Shown: positions 20,874 through 30,883 of the stretch, piece by piece
Position numbering within the stretch: position 1 is the stretch's first letter
Layout of the letters: the number at the start of each line of letters is the position of its first letter
DNA from: Tridacna crocea
Lineage: Eukaryota > Mollusca > Bivalvia > Cardiida > Cardiidae
DNA: 64,000 nt
Assembly (NCBI GenBank): GCA_943736015.1
Contig: OX031063.1
Coordinates: forward strand, 20,877,501 to 20,941,500
Direction of reading: 5' to 3'
Translations under genes and position numbers: made by a program
Notes under the pieces: generated by a model
Told to the model about the DNA's origin: nothing
What the model saw: the letters and a program-made list of their open reading frames with translations, nothing else
The model's database searches: none

Positions 20874-23800
20874 TTATGCTCCCCGAAGGGCGAGCATATA
20901 GTCGCCGCTTCATCTGTCCGTCCGTCCTTCCTTCCGTCCGTCCGTCCGTCCGAAGCGATTTCTCCACAACCCTTGGACCAAATTGGATGAAACTTCATAT
21001 ATGAACTCCTTTGGGTAATGCGCCGATATATATTCCCGGATTTTCAATTTGACCCCATGTCATGGAAAAAAGGGGCTTAATGCAAAATTGCAATTTTTAC
21101 CAATATCTCATTCACTTTTTGTCAGAATATCATGAAACTTCATGGTTATATTGTTTATGGAAAGTTTTAGCATGTGCCCTTGCTATTTTTAGGCCAGGGA
21201 ATCCCTCTCAAGGGATTCCCTTGCCTATAGGGATCGTAAGCTGCCTATTCAGACAAAAATGTTGGACGGTGTGTCCACTCTATATCGATGAGTCTGCCAA
21301 AACAACTAGTTTCCCAAATAAATACAGAGATTGCTTATCACACGGTGTAAATGCTTTCCTATCCTCAAAGCTTTCATCTGCAAAATGCCATGGAATTGCA
21401 AGGGTATTACGACCCTTTAATAACTGACGAGTATGTGTCTTTTATCCCGTTTTTGTCATTAACACTGACCTAATAAAGGCGTAACCTGATAAACTTAGCT
21501 TTAATCCGACAGTTGTGTATTCCTACGCGCTATATACGGTTAATAGAATATTGGCCCGTGTTATGTTTATCACTTTTTCTTATGTATATCGACTAAATCT
21601 AGGGTACTTCAGCGGAATGCTGGAGAAATCGGCCCCTGGAGAAATCGTCCCAAAACTGCTTGGCCCGTGTTATGTTTATCACTCCGGAGAAATCGTCCCC
21701 TGGAAACGATTTCTTTGGTGAAATCGTCCCCAAATAAGATTTTAGAAAAATCGACCCCAACATCAAATTTCATCCATATCGTTAATCAAGTTGTCTATAA
21801 GAATATTTTTGAAAGTTCGTTGTCTTTAGTATGTACATTATGTGTATTAGTTACCTTTATCCAAGAGTTATTTGGTAGTTTTGTCATTGTTTATACTGCC
21901 TATTTCACATTGATAGGATGTATTTCACACATTTTACACCTGTCACAAATAGATTACACCTGTGTGATTCTAAAAAAATGTCTTTGATTGACTTTGATTT
22001 GAAACCAAATAAATGCTTATAATTTTTTTCTGTAGTCGTTTGCTTGTCATTTAATGTATTTTTTTTTATCTCTCTCTCTCTACAAGTGTCATATGACATA
22101 CCTGTGACCAATACCATTTAGCAGGGGCATAAGTGTCTCTGACACACATATTTCTAGTGTTCACTAGGGCTTGTGTGCATCCGAATATTTCCGGTCCATA
22201 ACTTCTACAATTGTGGATGGATTTCAAAATAATTTGGCACAATTGACCTCCATCACGAATAAATGTGCCATTTGAAATATCTGTTGAAGTAGGTTGAAGA
22301 TCAAGGCCACATTGAAGACCAATGTTTCGTCTGAACCATAACTCCTACATTTTTGGATAGATTCCATTATAAATTAGCATAATGCATTGTTCTCCATCAT
22401 GAGTAGAAGTTCCCTTTGAAACATTTATTCAGGTCCAGGGTCTAGGTCAAGCTTGAGAGTCAAGTGTTCGCGGGCTTGACACAAGTTGTCCTTGGACAAC
22501 GATTATGAATTAGGATTAACGTCTTTTTATATTATGTAGATATAAGTATTGAAGCTCAAGTCACCGTGACTTGTCCGTAAAATAGGCAAGTAAAATAGGT
22601 AAACCGAGCCTAATCGTTTTCCCAAAACAATCCAACCTTTTCACAGTATTTTATTGAGAAAATATTCTGGCTAAAAGAGAATTTGCTTGTAACAAGCAAT
22701 TCCTCCCAATTTCCCCAAAATCTTACTTTTCAATATACACGAAGAACTACTTTGGATTTTCATCTACAACTTCCTTCAAATATGACCAGTTCGAAATTTC
22801 GTCGACTTGTGGAAGGTAGAGACAACATGACCAACTGCCATATCACTCCAATCTTTATTATTCATTACATTTTACATTGATATCTATCTTACATGTATTT
22901 TCATTGAAATCAATAAAAATAAATATGTTCTTGCGTCATAAATGTAAAAAGTAACGTCATTCAGGACTACAAGACATCACCTGTCTCAGAAAATTTAGAT
23001 AATCAAAGTTGGTATTGCACCGATTAAATAGTTCAATTTTGACTTGGGATTGTTTACAAGCACGACAAATTACTAAGTATTCTAAGCCATTATCAAGCAC
23101 CCCATAACTGTGAGCACATGCTTAGCTCTGGCTTAATTAGTTTCTGGCTGGTGCTTTCTAGTATCCGTTCAAAATTTCCTGTTAAAACCAAGAATTCCAG
23201 GGGCTTAGTGGAATCCGCTTGTATCCCTGTCCGTCTACCTGTTTGTATTAATTAAAATTGACCTCTTGTATTGTTTTGTATCCTCAATTTCCTGGCTTTC
23301 AGTACTATCAGTACTTTGATTAATCTGGGTATTTAATAAGTTGACGTTCTGTCATGGAAAAAGGGGGCTTCTTGCAAAATTCCAATTTTTACAAATATTT
23401 CATTCAGTTTGGGTCAAAATTTCATTAAACTTCCTGGTTATATTGTTTTTGTAAAGTTTCTTTATCTATGTGTTTTTCAATTTGACCCTCTGTCGTGGAA
23501 AAAGGGGATTTCTTGTAAAATGAAAAAGGGGCCCTAATGCAAAATTGCAATTTTTACTAATATCTTGTTCAGTTTTTGTCAACATGTCATGGTTATAAAA
23601 AAAAATGTGCGTTTTGTTTTTGCAATCTATGAATTATTAATGCGCAAATATGTCTTTCCTGGTTTCTCAAATTAAGGCTGCATCATGGAAAAAGGGGACT
23701 TCATGGAAAAAATTGTTTTTCACTAGGTTCTCCTCTATCAGTGTTCAAAACTTTGTGAAATTTCAAATCTGAACTTGTTGGAACGTTGCCCAGGTACCTC

Positions 23801-24190
23801 TCTTTCTTTTTCTCAATTTCAGGCTGCGTCTCGGAAAAAGGGGGCTTCATGTAAAAAATTGTTTTATGTAATATTTAATACATGACTGCTCAAAATTTTA
23901 TGAAATTTCCAATTTTGAATTATTATTAAAAAATGCCACAAACCACACACCCGTTGTATTTATTGCAATGACCCAATATTGTCTTATGGGAAAAAAGGGC
24001 TTATTGGGCTTATTGTCCTCTACAAGTTTGTGTTTGCTATCTCTAAGATAGTAATTGCCTTTTCACTTCAAATTTTGGGGGGCATGAACAGGTTCTTCTA
24101 GGATAAAAGAAGTGAATTTATATCAATTTCTTATATTTTATGACAAGCACTTGTTCGGGGAGCATAACCCGTCTCTGACGGCTCTTGTTT
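20874..24190 (+). mobile_element. Helentron-like element with nested 2.1-kb repeat
   Basis: Opens with TTATGCTCCCCGAAGGGCGAG and a TCCG run (20,915-20,950). Near the end TTCGGGGAGCATAA (24,153-24,167) mirrors the start, followed by CCGTCTCTGACGG, a stem-loop, and CTCTTGTTTTT. Several degenerate repeats of a CATGGAAAAAGGGGGCTT-type phrase occur in the right part (23,353, 23,504, 23,684, 23,834). The 2.1-kb repeat 21,184-23,321 is inserted inside. No coding capacity. Confidence 0.6.
21184..23321 (+). mobile_element. 2.1-kb repeat, copy 1
   Basis: Starts TATTTTTAGGCCAGGGAATC, whose AGGGAATCCC is answered by GGGATTCCCT after a short loop, and ends CAGTACTATCAGTACTTTGATT. Copy 2 lies at 25,180-27,470 in the same orientation with a few percent divergence. 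A cluster of GAGAAATCGTCCCC words and their inverse occurs at 21,612-21,770. Open frames shared by the copies differ mainly by amino-acid-changing substitutions, so it does not look protein-coding. The superfamily is not recognised. Confidence 0.75.
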
Positions 24191-24199
24191 TTTTCATAG

Positions 24200-24655
24200 G
24201 ACTTTCAGAAGTTCTTTCTGTTCAGGTTTTTGTAATATGGACTGTCTGGAAGGCTAAAGAAATGAGCATAGATTTAGTTGCATTTTCACACCACATCAGC
24301 TTGCATGAAATATGCACATTCTTAGTCTTATTGACAAGAATTTTTTGGAAAAGAAGACAACAACTGGTGACTTAGCCAAATGAGCAAAAGTTTAGTTACT
24401 TTCTGAATTTAGAATTCTGCTTGAAATGAAGTGCAGAATAAAATGGTCCAGACCAGATTTTGATCTATGCTGACTTCTGTTTCTATCTTTTAAGAAACAT
24501 GCCAACCAAAACATGCTTTATCTGAATATTTTTTATCAGACTTCCCAAAGTTGACTCATGTTATGGATCAAAGCTCAGAGAGTATTATGTTTTGTCTGTT
24601 TTGGTTTTAAACTATGGTACATTAGATGCAAAGTTATCTTTAGTTTTAGGGCACT
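24200..24655. other. Intergenic DNA with no recognised feature
   Basis: AT-rich unique-looking sequence between the Helentron-like element and a fold-back MITE. No exon is supported. Confidence 0.4.
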
Positions 24656-24886
24656 TTAACTCTTTACTATATAGTCTTGACTTTTAACAACCCTGAGAAA
24701 GAAAGCCTCTGAAAACATTGTGGGAAAAGGAGAAAATGCTGGTAACCAGCATTTTCTCCTTTTCCCACAATGTTTTATACCCTTTCCAAATCGAATTTCA
24801 AATTTTGATTCACATTTATTGTGACATCTGCAATTGCCTTAAATTTGGACCAGTCTAAAATTTTGTTGTTTGGTAAAGAGTTTTAA
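24656..24886 (-). mobile_element. TTAA fold-back MITE, intact
   Basis: TTAACTCTTTACTATATAG to GGTAAAGAGTTTTAA. The hairpin at about 24,713-24,774 is perfect with apex GGTAACC. Confidence 0.87.
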
Positions 24887-24902
24887 CTTAACACATTATC
24901 AT

Positions 24903-25084
24903 TTTTACCCTTTACCACACAATCCCTAGTTTTTACGATCCTGAAAACCAGCATTTTCTCCTTTTCTCACAATGTTTTCGACTCTCCCAAAGTCAAGTTT
25001 TACTTGTTATGTCATGTCTTTTGTCGTCTGCAAATGCTTTCAATTTGGACTAGTCTAAGAATTTGTCATGTGGTAAAGTGTTGA
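24903..25084 (-). mobile_element. TTAA fold-back MITE lacking one hairpin arm
   Basis: The R terminus (CCCTTTACCACACAATCCC) runs into GATCCTGAAAACCAGCATTTTC. The left arm has been deleted and only the right arm and L flank remain, ending GTGGTAAAGTGTTGAG. Loss of exactly one arm is typical of hairpin-mediated deletion. Confidence 0.75.
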
Positions 25085-25179
25085 GACATGTAATTGAGAG
25101 ATATTATGGTAAAGGGGGGTTTAGTACATCTTAATAAATTAATGCATTATACAAATTAAGTCTTTGCATAATTTGAATG

Positions 25180-27470
25180 TATTTTTAGGCCAGGGAATCC
25201 CTCTCAAGGGATTCCCTTGCCTATAGGGATCGTAAGCTGTCTATTCAGACAAAAATGTTGGTTGGTGTGTCCACTCTATATCGCTGAGTCTGCCAAAACA
25301 ACTAGTATCCCAAGTATATACAGAGATTGCTTATCACACGGTGTGAATGCTTTCCTTTCCTCAAAGCTTTCATCTGCAAAACGCCATGGAATTGCAAGGG
25401 TATTACAATCCTTTAATAACTGACGAGTGTGTGTTTTTTATCCGGTTTTTGTCATTAACACTGACCTAATAAAGGCGTAACCTAATGAACTTAGTTTATC
25501 CGGCAGTTGTGTATTCCTACACGTTATATACGGTTAATATCTATAACGCTCTCTCTTGCACTCCGGATCATTCATATTCAGGTATGGTGAGATTAACGAA
25601 CGACGACTCTGCTCGGAGTTTGTCTATATAACGTTGTGTTGACATTTGAACATGTGTGTCACAAAACGCGTCTCCACTAAAATGTGATTGTAAATAAAGC
25701 AAACTACGAATAGAATATTGGCCCGTGTTATGTTTATCACTTTTTCTTATGTATATAGACTAAATAGGGTACTTCAGCAGAATGCTGGAGAAATCGGTCC
25801 CTGGAGAAATCGTCCCCAAACTGGTTGGCCCGTGTTATGTTTATCACTCCGGACAAATTGTCCCTTGGAGACGATTTCTTTGGTGAAATCGTCCCCAAAT
25901 AAAATTTTAGAAAAATTGACCCCAACATCAAATTTCATCCATATCGTTAATCAAGTTGTCTATAACAATATTTTTGAAATTTCCTTGTCTTTAGTATGTA
26001 CATTATATGTATTAGATACCTTTATCCAAGAGTTATTTGGTAGTTTTGTCATTGTTTATACTGCCTATTTCACACTGATAGGATGTATTTCACACCTTTT
26101 ACACCTGTCACAAAAAGATTACACCTGTGTGATTCTTAAAAATGTCTTTGATTTGAAACCAAATAAATGCTTATAATTTTTTTCTGTAGTCGTTCGCTTG
26201 TCATTTAATGTATATTTTTTTTTTCTCTCTCTCTCTACTAGTGTCATATGACATACCTGTGACCAATACCATTTAGCAGGGGCATCTGTGTCTCTGACAC
26301 ACATATTTCTAGTGTGCACTAGGGCTTGTGTGCATCCGAATATTTCGGGTCCATAACTTCTACAATTGTGGATGGATTTCAAAATAATTTGGCACAATTG
26401 ACCTCCATCACGGTTAGATGTGCCATTTGAAACATCTGTTCAAGTAGGTTCAAGATCAAGGCCCCATTGAAGGCCAATTTTTCGTCCAAACCATAACTCC
26501 TACATTTTTGGATAGATTCCGATATAAATTAGCATAATGCATTGTTCTCCATCATGAGTAGAAGTTCCCTTTGAAACATTTATTCAGGTCCAGGGTCTAG
26601 GTCAAGGTTGAGAGTCAAGTGTTTGCGGGCTTGACACAAGTTGTCCATGGACAACGATTATGAATTAGGATTAACAACTTTTTATATTATGTAGATATAA
26701 GTATCGAAGCTCAAGTCACTGTGACTTGTCCGTAAAATAGGCAAGTAAAATAGGAAAACCGAGCCTAATCGTTTTCCCAAAACAATCCAACCTTTTCACA
26801 GTATTTTATTGAGAAAATATTTTGGCTAAAAGAGAATTCGCTTGTAACAAGCAATTTCTCCCAATTTCCCCAAAATTTTACTTTTCAATATACACGAAGA
26901 ACTACTTTGGATTTTTATCTACAACTTCCTTCAAATATGACCAGTTCAAAATTTCGTCGACTTGTGGAAGGTAGAGACAACATGACATATCACTCCAATC
27001 TTTATTGTTCGTTACATTTTACCTTGATATCTATCTTACATGTATTTTCATTGAAATCAATAAAAATAAATATGTTCTTGCGTCATAAATGTAAAAAATA
27101 ACATCATTCAGGACTACAAGACATCACATGTCTCAGAAAATTTAGATAATCAAAGTTGGTATTGCACCGATTGAATACGGTTCAATTTTGACTTGGGATT
27201 GTTTACAAGCACGACAAATTACTAAGTATTCTAAGCCATTATCAAGCACCCTATAACTGTGAGCACATGCCTAGCTCTGGCTTAATTAGTTTCTGGCTGG
27301 TGCTTTCTAGTATCAGTTCAAAATTTCATGATAAAACCAAGAATTCCAGGGGCTTAGTGGAATCCGCTTGTATCCCTGTCCGTCTACCTGTTTGTATTAA
27401 TTAAAATTGACCTCATGTGTTGTTTCGTATCCTCAATTTCCTGGCTTTCAGTACTATCAGTACTTTGATT
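25180..27470 (+). mobile_element. 2.3-kb repeat, copy 2
   Basis: Direct-orientation partner of 21,184-23,321, with the same boundaries (TATTTTTAGGCCAGGG to CAGTACTTTGATT). It differs mainly by an extra segment of about 170 bp at 25,539-25,712 that copy 1 lacks. The left flank (TTTGAATG) and right flank (TTTAAATATGG) are unrelated to those of copy 1, so the ends are true element ends. Confidence 0.75.
25539..25712 (+). mobile_element. LTR-like insertion present only in copy 2
   Basis: Copy 1 reads GGTTAATAGAATATTGG straight through. Copy 2 has about 170 bp between GGTTAAT and AGAATATTGG. The insert contains TATATAA (near 25,627) and AAATAAAG (near 25,692), like promoter and polyadenylation signals of a short solo LTR. 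Part of it (GATTAACGAACGACGACTCTG) resembles 51,090-51,111. The target duplication is unclear. Confidence 0.45.
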
Positions 27471-27592
27471 TTTAAATATGGTCTAAATCATTAGTTAGAA
27501 TCATGGTCTTCTGACATCAAGAAAATTTACCTCAAGCAAAACGTTTTTACCTAGGTCAGCCTATGTGAACTGCAACACTTTTTTTAGATGCA

Positions 27593-27822
27593 TTAACCCA
27601 TTACCACACAACCCCTACTTTTGACGACCCTGAGAAAGAGGCCTTTGGAAAAACGTAGTTGGAAAATAAGAAAATGCTGGTAACCAGCATTTTCTCCTTT
27701 TCCTACAATGTTTTCTACCCTTCACAACACAAATTTCAAATTTTCAGTCACTTTTATTTTGTCATCTGCAAATGCTTTTGATTTGGAAAAACCTAAATTC
27801 TTTTTGTGTGGTAATGAGTTAA
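27593..27822 (-). mobile_element. TTAA fold-back MITE, CCCATTACC subtype, paired
   Basis: TTAACCCATTACCACACAAC to GTGTGGTAATGAGTTAA. The hairpin has a diverged left arm (AACGTAGTTGGAAAATAAG). Its final TTAA (27,819-27,822) is also the first TTAA of the next copy, which points the other way. Confidence 0.83.
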
Positions 27823-28038
27823 CTCTACGACATGGCAAGACTGGTCCAAATTAAAAAAATTTGCAGATAACAAATTAAATGTTGCTTAAATGATGAGATT
27901 TGTTTCTAAAAGGTTAGAAAACACTGTGGGAAGAGGAGAAAATGCTGGTTACCAGCATTTTCTCGTTTTTCCACAATGTATTCAAAAGACTCCTTTCTCA
28001 GGGTCGTAAAAAGTTGGGATTGTGTTGTAAAGGCTTAA
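27819..28038 (+). mobile_element. TTAA fold-back MITE sharing a TTAA with its neighbour
   Basis: Shares 27,819-27,822 with the preceding copy. The L terminus is eroded (CTCTACGACATGGC). The hairpin lies at about 27,916-27,980 with apex GGTTACC. The right end is GTGTTGTAAAGGCTTAA. Confidence 0.8.
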
Positions 28039-28319
28039 ACTACCTTTTCACACAGCGTGTATTATAGTTACATTTGTTATGTGGTGGACTTCCTCATAGA
28101 CATGTGTCTAAAAGACAGAGGCACTTGCTAAAAAATTGGACGTGTAGGTCCAGCATTAAAGATCAGATAGCATGTTTGTTGCAGTCTGATCATAATTTGC
28201 ACTGTCTGCTGAAGAATTTGTACATAAAGTCCAAAAGGCTAATGAAGCCCATTCATGCTGAGGGTTTGTCCTGCGTCACAATCTCCCATTCCATTTGTGA
28301 GTGTGAATAATTTGAAAAA

Positions 28320-29008
28320 TAATGACCTTTTATTTACTTGGATAGATAGATCACTTAGAGGTGAGGATGTTTTTTTTTTCTGGCTTCTGGGTGATTTAGT
28401 TTGTGAAGAAAGGAAAATTCTTTGATTTAATGTACTGCAGAAAATTATTTACCACATTTACATCGTACGAAAGATACTAAATGCATTTATCTAATGGTAT
28501 CGAAATTCAGTATTTTCTCTGGTTGCCTTCACACTCAGGAAAATACTTACCATGAGTAATAAGTTTGTATTCAGTAATAATTATAATGATATTGCTTGCA
28601 TTGAAACAGAAAAGAGTAACATTTGATGTTATTCTTGATAACATCTTTCACTACAGTAACTGTAGTCGGCTTTGTTTTTGCCAATGTAGATTAAGATCAG
28701 ACTGCACAAAGTGTATAGTCTAATCTGTTATCTATACTGTCAGCTTTGTTTGGACCCAGGAATTTGACATTCTATAATGATAAAAATTGATAAAATATGA
28801 AAAAATACCCCCATAATATAAAGAAATACTTTCTATATACAGGGGAGTATTTTTTTTTACATAATTATTCTATCATATCTTTATTACAGAATGTCAAATT
28901 CCTGTGGTTTGGACATCCTGGACATTGTTGGCTTTGCTGAGACATTCTGCGCATAAATCCTTGTGTAGCCTTAAATGCTACTTATGAGGCATCTGCAGGC
29001 ATTGTAGA
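28320..29008. other. Intergenic DNA
   Basis: No exon is supported. 28,690-28,740 contains AGATCAGACTGCACAAAG and AGTCTAATCTG, a member of a dispersed GATCAGACTGCACA fold-back family also seen near 29,236, 31,880, 41,570, 52,803, 61,505 and 63,948. ACAGGAATTTGACATTCT-type sequence (28,757 and, inverted, 28,890) forms an imperfect inverted pair. Confidence 0.45.
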
Positions 29009-29237
29009 TGAACTCTTTCCCAAATGACAAAACTTGAGACTGGCCCAAATTAAAAGCACTTGCAGACAACAAAATAAATGTAGCTCGAAAGTTGAAATTT
29101 GTTTCAAGTAGGATGGAAGACATTGTGGGAAAAAGAGAAAATGCTGATTACCAGCATTTTCTCCTTTTCCCACAATGTTTTCAAAAGGCTTCCATCTCAG
29201 GGTCCTAAAAACCAGAGATTGAATGGTAAATGGTTAA
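29009..29237 (+). mobile_element. TTAA fold-back MITE
   Basis: The left site is mutated to TGAA, the right is TTAA after GAATGGTAAATGG. The hairpin lies at about 29,119-29,180, apex GATTACC, with a single arm mismatch. Confidence 0.83.
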
Positions 29238-29355
29238 GATCAGACTGCAAAACATGACTGTAGTTAGACTTTTAACTATACTGTCAGCTTAGTGGAGAGA
29301 TTCTGGATTCAGCACATAAAGGGTTTACGAAAGATATTTTGTTCTTTATTTTTAG

Positions 29356-29484
29356 ACAAACAATGATGTTGGGAGGATATTTTACAGTGTACAAGGAGAT
29401 GTGAATCTACTGTGAAATGTTAGCCAGCAGTTATTTGTATAAGGAAGCAGATTGCTTTGTGATATAAACTATACTATCTAAACG
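29356..29484 (+). other. Candidate non-coding 5' exon of the Kidins220-like gene
   Basis: A good acceptor (TTCTTTATTTTTAG) at 29,355 and a good donor (AAACG followed by GTAGGTAC) at 29,485 bracket 129 nt with no long open frame, 1.25 kb upstream of the coding start. This is inference from splice signals only. No promoter is visible. Confidence 0.2.
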
Positions 29485-29609
29485 GTAGGTACATACACGT
29501 GCTTTTATTTTCACTATTACTACAAATTACTACAAATTATCTCAATAACTACAATAATGATATATGTCCAAAGGCTGTCGACTACAGAAGCATAGACATT
29601 CTATTTTGT

Positions 29610-29850
29610 TTTGATCCTTTAGCAAACCACAAAATTTGATACTTTTGAATATTCAAATTATTTGCAGATGATCAATTAAATGTTGCTTAAATAATGGAAA
29701 TTGTCTCCGAAAGATTAAATAAAAAACATGGAAAAGGAGAAAATGCTGGTTCTACCCAATCAGAGACAGAAAACATCACTTGAACTACTTTGATTTAGTT
29801 GTCAGCAAATATTTTGAATTTTGTAGAAATTTGCTAATGGTAAAGAGTAA
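29610..29850. mobile_element. Fold-back MITE hybrid with L flank on both sides
   Basis: The left half reads as L flank (TTTAGCAAACCACAAAAT and ATTTGCAGATGATC). The right half after a partial hairpin also reads as reversed L flank (TTGTCAGCAAATATTTTG and AATGGTAAAGAGTAA). It is the mirror type of the R-R hybrid at 19,498-19,652. Confidence 0.5.
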
Positions 29851-30110
29851 AGCTTTGGTTGATCAAAGTTTCAGTCATTTGCAGAAAAATAAATTTTAAA
29901 ACTAGAATGAAAGGCCCAGTAGAGGTCAAAATATCAAAGCAGGTGTCATCATACAATTAAATTTAAATCAGACCAGTTAAAGATATGGAAAATATTGTGA
30001 AGGTGACAGTCTGTTATTCTGAGGTTGTGCCATTTGTTTGAGGCTGGCAGAAAACTAGAATTTTAAAATCAGACAAAAAGTAAACAAAAGACACTGCTAC
30101 CTGGCAGGTC

Positions 30111-30235
30111 TTAATTCTTTACCAAACAACATAATTTAGACTTGTCCAAATTCGAAGCATTTTCAGATGACAAAGTTAATGTGTGTTTTCTATAGGCTTC
30201 TTTCTCAGGGTCGTGATTGTTTAGGAAAGGGTTAA
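30111..30235 (+). mobile_element. TTAA fold-back MITE without hairpin
   Basis: TTAATTCTTTACCAAACAAC to TTAGGAAAGGGTTAA. L flank joins R flank at TGTGTGTTTTCTATAGGCTTC, with the whole hairpin removed. A 125-bp deletion derivative. Confidence 0.78.
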
Positions 30236-30735
30236 CATAGTTTGGAAAATGATTTCTCTGAAGCAAATAACACTTGGACCAACCATAACAGGACATAATT
30301 ATTTTCATCTTTTAAATGGTATGATATAAAATTAAATGCATTTAAAATGATGCTTTGTTTACATTTGGCCTTTACTGTTACTTTAAGATGACAACAGTTA
30401 CTGTATTTCAATATTTACAGTTCATTTTTTTCTGTCAGAAACTGGAAGTTTGGCAGACTATAGTATACTGCGATATATTTTCAGACTCATTAAATCTGTA
30501 CTTTTAAAAGGTACCGTATGTGTTAAATTTTCTGACATTTTTATTGTTTACTTTTGACATAACAAAAGCTAGAAGTTTTGGCAGTTGTCACCCTGCATGG
30601 GTGGAGCAGGCTGACCCGAGTCTATACTTTTTGCAGATGAATTACCGTAAGTCATCTCTTCACTGAGGAGTAATAAAAGAGTAAAGTGTAAAAGAATAAC
30701 TAATTGATTAGAGACTTTTTTTTCATTTTATAAAG

Positions 30736-30883
30736 GTGCAACAGACAATAAGGGACCAAGATGGCAGCTATGCTGGGTACCTACAGGACCCAGATGCTCT
30801 GGGATGCCATCACCAAAGGAGATCTGACGGCCGTCATCAATCTGTTGGAGAACAAAAGTATAAACCTGGAGGAAAGAGATGAG
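30736..30883 (+). CDS. Kidins220: Kidins220 exon 1 (start codon, ankyrin repeat 1)
   Basis: A T-rich tract ending TATAAAG suggests an acceptor at 30,735, so the exon probably has 25 nt of 5' UTR. The ATG at 30,761 has AAG before it and G after it, a good animal start context. It opens [16 protein letters not shown] and codes 41 residues ending LEERDE, aligning with the first repeat of vertebrate KIDINS220. The donor GTAATT is at 30,884 and a fold-back MITE starts 16 bp further on. Coding part: 30,761-30,883. Confidence 0.88.

Noticed and set aside
20744-20998. Charged repeat peptide (DGRTDGRKDGRTD) on the minus strand
   Set aside because: It is the translation of the TCCG run of a Helentron-like element.
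21667-21987. Open frame of about 106 codons, with an extended version (152 codons) at 25,718-26,176
   Set aside because: The two lie in copies of the same repeat. Differences between them mostly change amino acids (K/N, S/I, C/Y, V/D, I/K), there is no start context and no recognisable domain. Chance frames in a transposon.
24112-24375. Open frame of 87 codons with hydrophobic runs
   Set aside because: It starts within the end of a Helentron-like element and crosses its boundary; the hydrophobic look follows from T-rich sequence.
28074-28310. Open frame of 78 codons
   Set aside because: No domain, no splice context, and part of it is a dispersed GATCAGA-type repeat. Not supported as a gene.
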